Shown here piece by piece: positions 30,971 to 32,249 of a stretch of 32,249 nt of DNA (position 1 is its first letter; each line of letters begins with the position of its first letter). Below the pieces are notes generated by a model. That model was not told the DNA's origin and searched no databases. It saw only the letters and a list, made by a program, of their open reading frames with translations. Source of the DNA: Flavobacteriaceae bacterium (GTDB lineage: Bacteria; Bacteroidota; Bacteroidia; Flavobacteriales; Flavobacteriaceae); assembly GCA_016780065.1 (NCBI GenBank), contig JADHML010000012.1:1-32249 (forward strand), written 5' to 3'. Both the position numbers and the translations under genes were made by a program.

Positions 30971-32065
30971 ATGAAAGCGGGTATTGTAGGCTTGCCAAAT
31001 GTTGGTAAATCCACCTTGTTCAATTGTTTGTCAAATGCAAAGGCACAAAGTGCCAATTTTCCTTTTTGTACCATAGAGCCTAATATTGGCGTAGTCAACG
31101 TCCCAGACGTAAGACTGGAAAGACTGGAACAACTTGTAGCACCCGAGCGCGTGGTGCCTGCAACGGTTGAGATTGTTGACATTGCCGGACTTGTCAAAGG
31201 AGCCAGCAAAGGGGAGGGGCTAGGGAACCAATTTTTGAGCAATATTCGTGAAACCGATGCCATCCTTCACGTACTTCGTTGTTTTGATAATGACAACATT
31301 GTCCATGTCGACGGTTCTGTAGACCCAATTCGAGACAAAGAAACCATTGACCTAGAACTCCAACTCAAAGATTTAGATTCTGTCGAAAAACGTCTTGAGA
31401 AAGTAGGTCGTGCGGCACGAACAGGCGACAAAGAAGCCCTAAAAGAGCAGGTAGTTTTGATCCAACTCAAAACAGCCTTAGAAGCCGCACAATCTGTGCG
31501 AGCACTTGATCTGTCCGATGAAGACCGATCTGCATATGTTCGCCCACTACAACTCATCACTGATAAGCCTGTTTTATATGTTTGTAATGTTGACGAGTCT
31601 TCTGCAGTGTCAGGAAATGCCTATGTAGACCGAGTTCGCGAAGTCGCTCAATCCGAACAAGCTCAAATCCTCATTTTAGCGGTTTCTACAGAAGCCGATA
31701 TCAACGAATTGGACAGCTACGAAGAGCGCCAAATGTTCTTGGAAGACATCGGGCTGGAAGAACCTGGAGCAGCCAAGCTCATCCGCTCAGCTTATGTCTT
31801 ACTCGACTTGCAAACTTATTTCACCGCAGGTCAAAAAGAAGTTCGCGCATGGACCATTCACAAAGGCGCTACGGCACCTCAAGCGGCTGGGGTCATACAT
31901 ACCGACTTTGAAAAAGGCTTTATCCGTGCAGAAGTCATCGCCTATGACGATTACGACCAGTACGAATCCGAAACCAAAGTTAAAGAAGCAGGGAAAATGC
32001 GTGTCGAAGGCAAAGACTACACCGTCCATGATGGCGATGTGATGCATTTCCGCTTTAATGTTTAG
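30971..32065 (+). CDS. ychF: ribosome-binding ATPase YchF (Obg family)
   Basis: This P-loop NTPase of the Obg/YchF group prefers ATP and binds the ribosome. It has 364 residues, the standard length. G1 is GLPNVGKST (7-15), switch region [21 protein letters not shown] covers G3 (DIAG), and NVDES represents the divergent G4 (NxxE). The C-terminal TGS domain includes [45 protein letters not shown]. The start ATG is 3 nt after the ferredoxin stop. Its stop is 9 nt from the convergent CBS-domain gene. Confidence 0.97.
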   Translation: MKAGIVGLPNVGKSTLFNCLSNAKAQSANFPFCTIEPNIGVVNVPDVRLERLEQLVAPERVVPATVEIVDIAGLVKGASKGEGLGNQFLSNIRETDAILHVLRCFDNDNIVHVDGSVDPIRDKETIDLELQLKDLDSVEKRLEKVGRAARTGDKEALKEQVVLIQLKTALEAAQSVRALDLSDEDRSAYVRPLQLITDKPVLYVCNVDESSAVSGNAYVDRVREVAQSEQAQILILAVSTEADINELDSYEERQMFLEDIGLEEPGAAKLIRSAYVLLDLQTYFTAGQKEVRAWTIHKGATAPQAAGVIHTDFEKGFIRAEVIAYDDYDQYESETKVKEAGKMRVEGKDYTVHDGDVMHFRFNV

Positions 32066-32074
32066 GGCCAACCA

Positions 32075-32249
32075 TTAAAACAACTTCAGTAAGAACTTTA
32101 CCAAATCTGTTGTGGTTACAATGCCTACCAACTCGTCCTCATCCATCACGGGCAGCGCATGAAACTCATTTTCTGACAACATCAGCGCGGCATCATAAAT
32201 CGTGTCTTTGTGTTCAATGGTCAACACATCTCTAGTCATCACTTGGGCT
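32075..32249 (-). CDS. CBS-domain protein, C-terminal part (5' end outside window)
   Basis: On the minus strand an open frame enters from the window edge and ends at TAA (32077-32075), giving 57 residues: AQVMTRDVLTIEHKDTI, then AALMLSENEFHALPVMDEDELVGIVTTTDLVKFLLKLF. This is a complete CBS motif: VMT..., a helix with alternating hydrophobics, the LPV-x-D core and GIVTTTDL. CBS pairs bind adenosyl nucleotides and act as regulatory modules. What precedes it (a second CBS domain or an enzyme) cannot be seen. Confidence 0.85.
   Translation of the reverse strand, partial: AQVMTRDVLTIEHKDTIYDAALMLSENEFHALPVMDEDELVGIVTTTDLVKFLLKLF

Overview
The window looks like the chromosome of a flavobacterium-like member of the Bacteroidota. 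The gene content points there: TonB-dependent receptors paired with small secreted metal-binding partners, SPI-type lipoproteins, a YfhO/GT4/flippase surface-glycan block, flavobacterial-type dihydroorotase and Nth homologues, and the acyl-CoA reductase / dicluster ferredoxin / serC / serA / DUF6787 neighbourhood. The promoters that can be read also fit: several intergenic regions carry the Bacteroidota -7 element TAnnTTTG, some with a TTG/TTTG element 17-23 nt upstream, and start codons are preceded by A-rich tracts rather than Shine-Dalgarno sequences. I see no rRNA, tRNA, CRISPR array, transposase or integrase. Coding density is very high, and no stretch over 300 bases lacks a gene.

Layout: 1-2187 (+) is the 3' part of a TonB-dependent receptor followed by a secreted heavy-metal-associated (CxxC) protein. 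2189-6196 (-) holds an outer-membrane barrel candidate, a GNAT-like protein, mnmE and a small lipoprotein. 6277-11394 (+) is a surface-polysaccharide block (YfhO membrane protein, GT4 glycosyltransferase, flippase). 11371-14139 (-) is uvrA. 14296-15051 (+) is an ECF sigma factor and a 46-residue protein. 15048-16194 is nth (-) divergent from bcp (+). 16191-17645 (-) is a conserved protein of unknown function. 17817-19060 (+) is a metallo-beta-lactamase-fold hydrolase and a membrane-anchored protein. 19051-22442 (-) is an esterase, a dihydroorotase homologue without its metal ligands, a TIGR02757 protein and a LolD-like ATPase. 22561-23687 (+) is msrA-folE. 23690-30578 (-) is a long same-strand run: acyl-CoA reductase, serC, serA, DUF6787, then an AT-rich probable metal (zinc) acquisition set of a His/Cys-rich secreted peptide, a His-rich lipoprotein and a ZnuD-like TonB receptor. 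30614-32065 (+) is a dicluster ferredoxin and ychF. The window ends in the 3' part of a CBS-domain gene (-).

Most of the window is housekeeping: DNA repair (UvrA, Nth), tRNA modification (MnmE), peroxide and methionine-sulfoxide repair (Bcp, MsrA), folate/pterin (FolE), serine synthesis (SerA, SerC) and a ribosome-associated ATPase (YchF). The accessory points are the two TonB receptor modules, each with a small exported metal-binding partner. The second has markedly lower G+C than the adjacent ser genes, and its receptor frame has no ATG, GTG or TTG ahead of the signal peptide. Other notable points are a cysteine-free Nth, a dihydroorotase homologue lacking its metal ligands, a tiny 46-residue gene, and the fact that all convergent gene pairs overlap or nearly touch.
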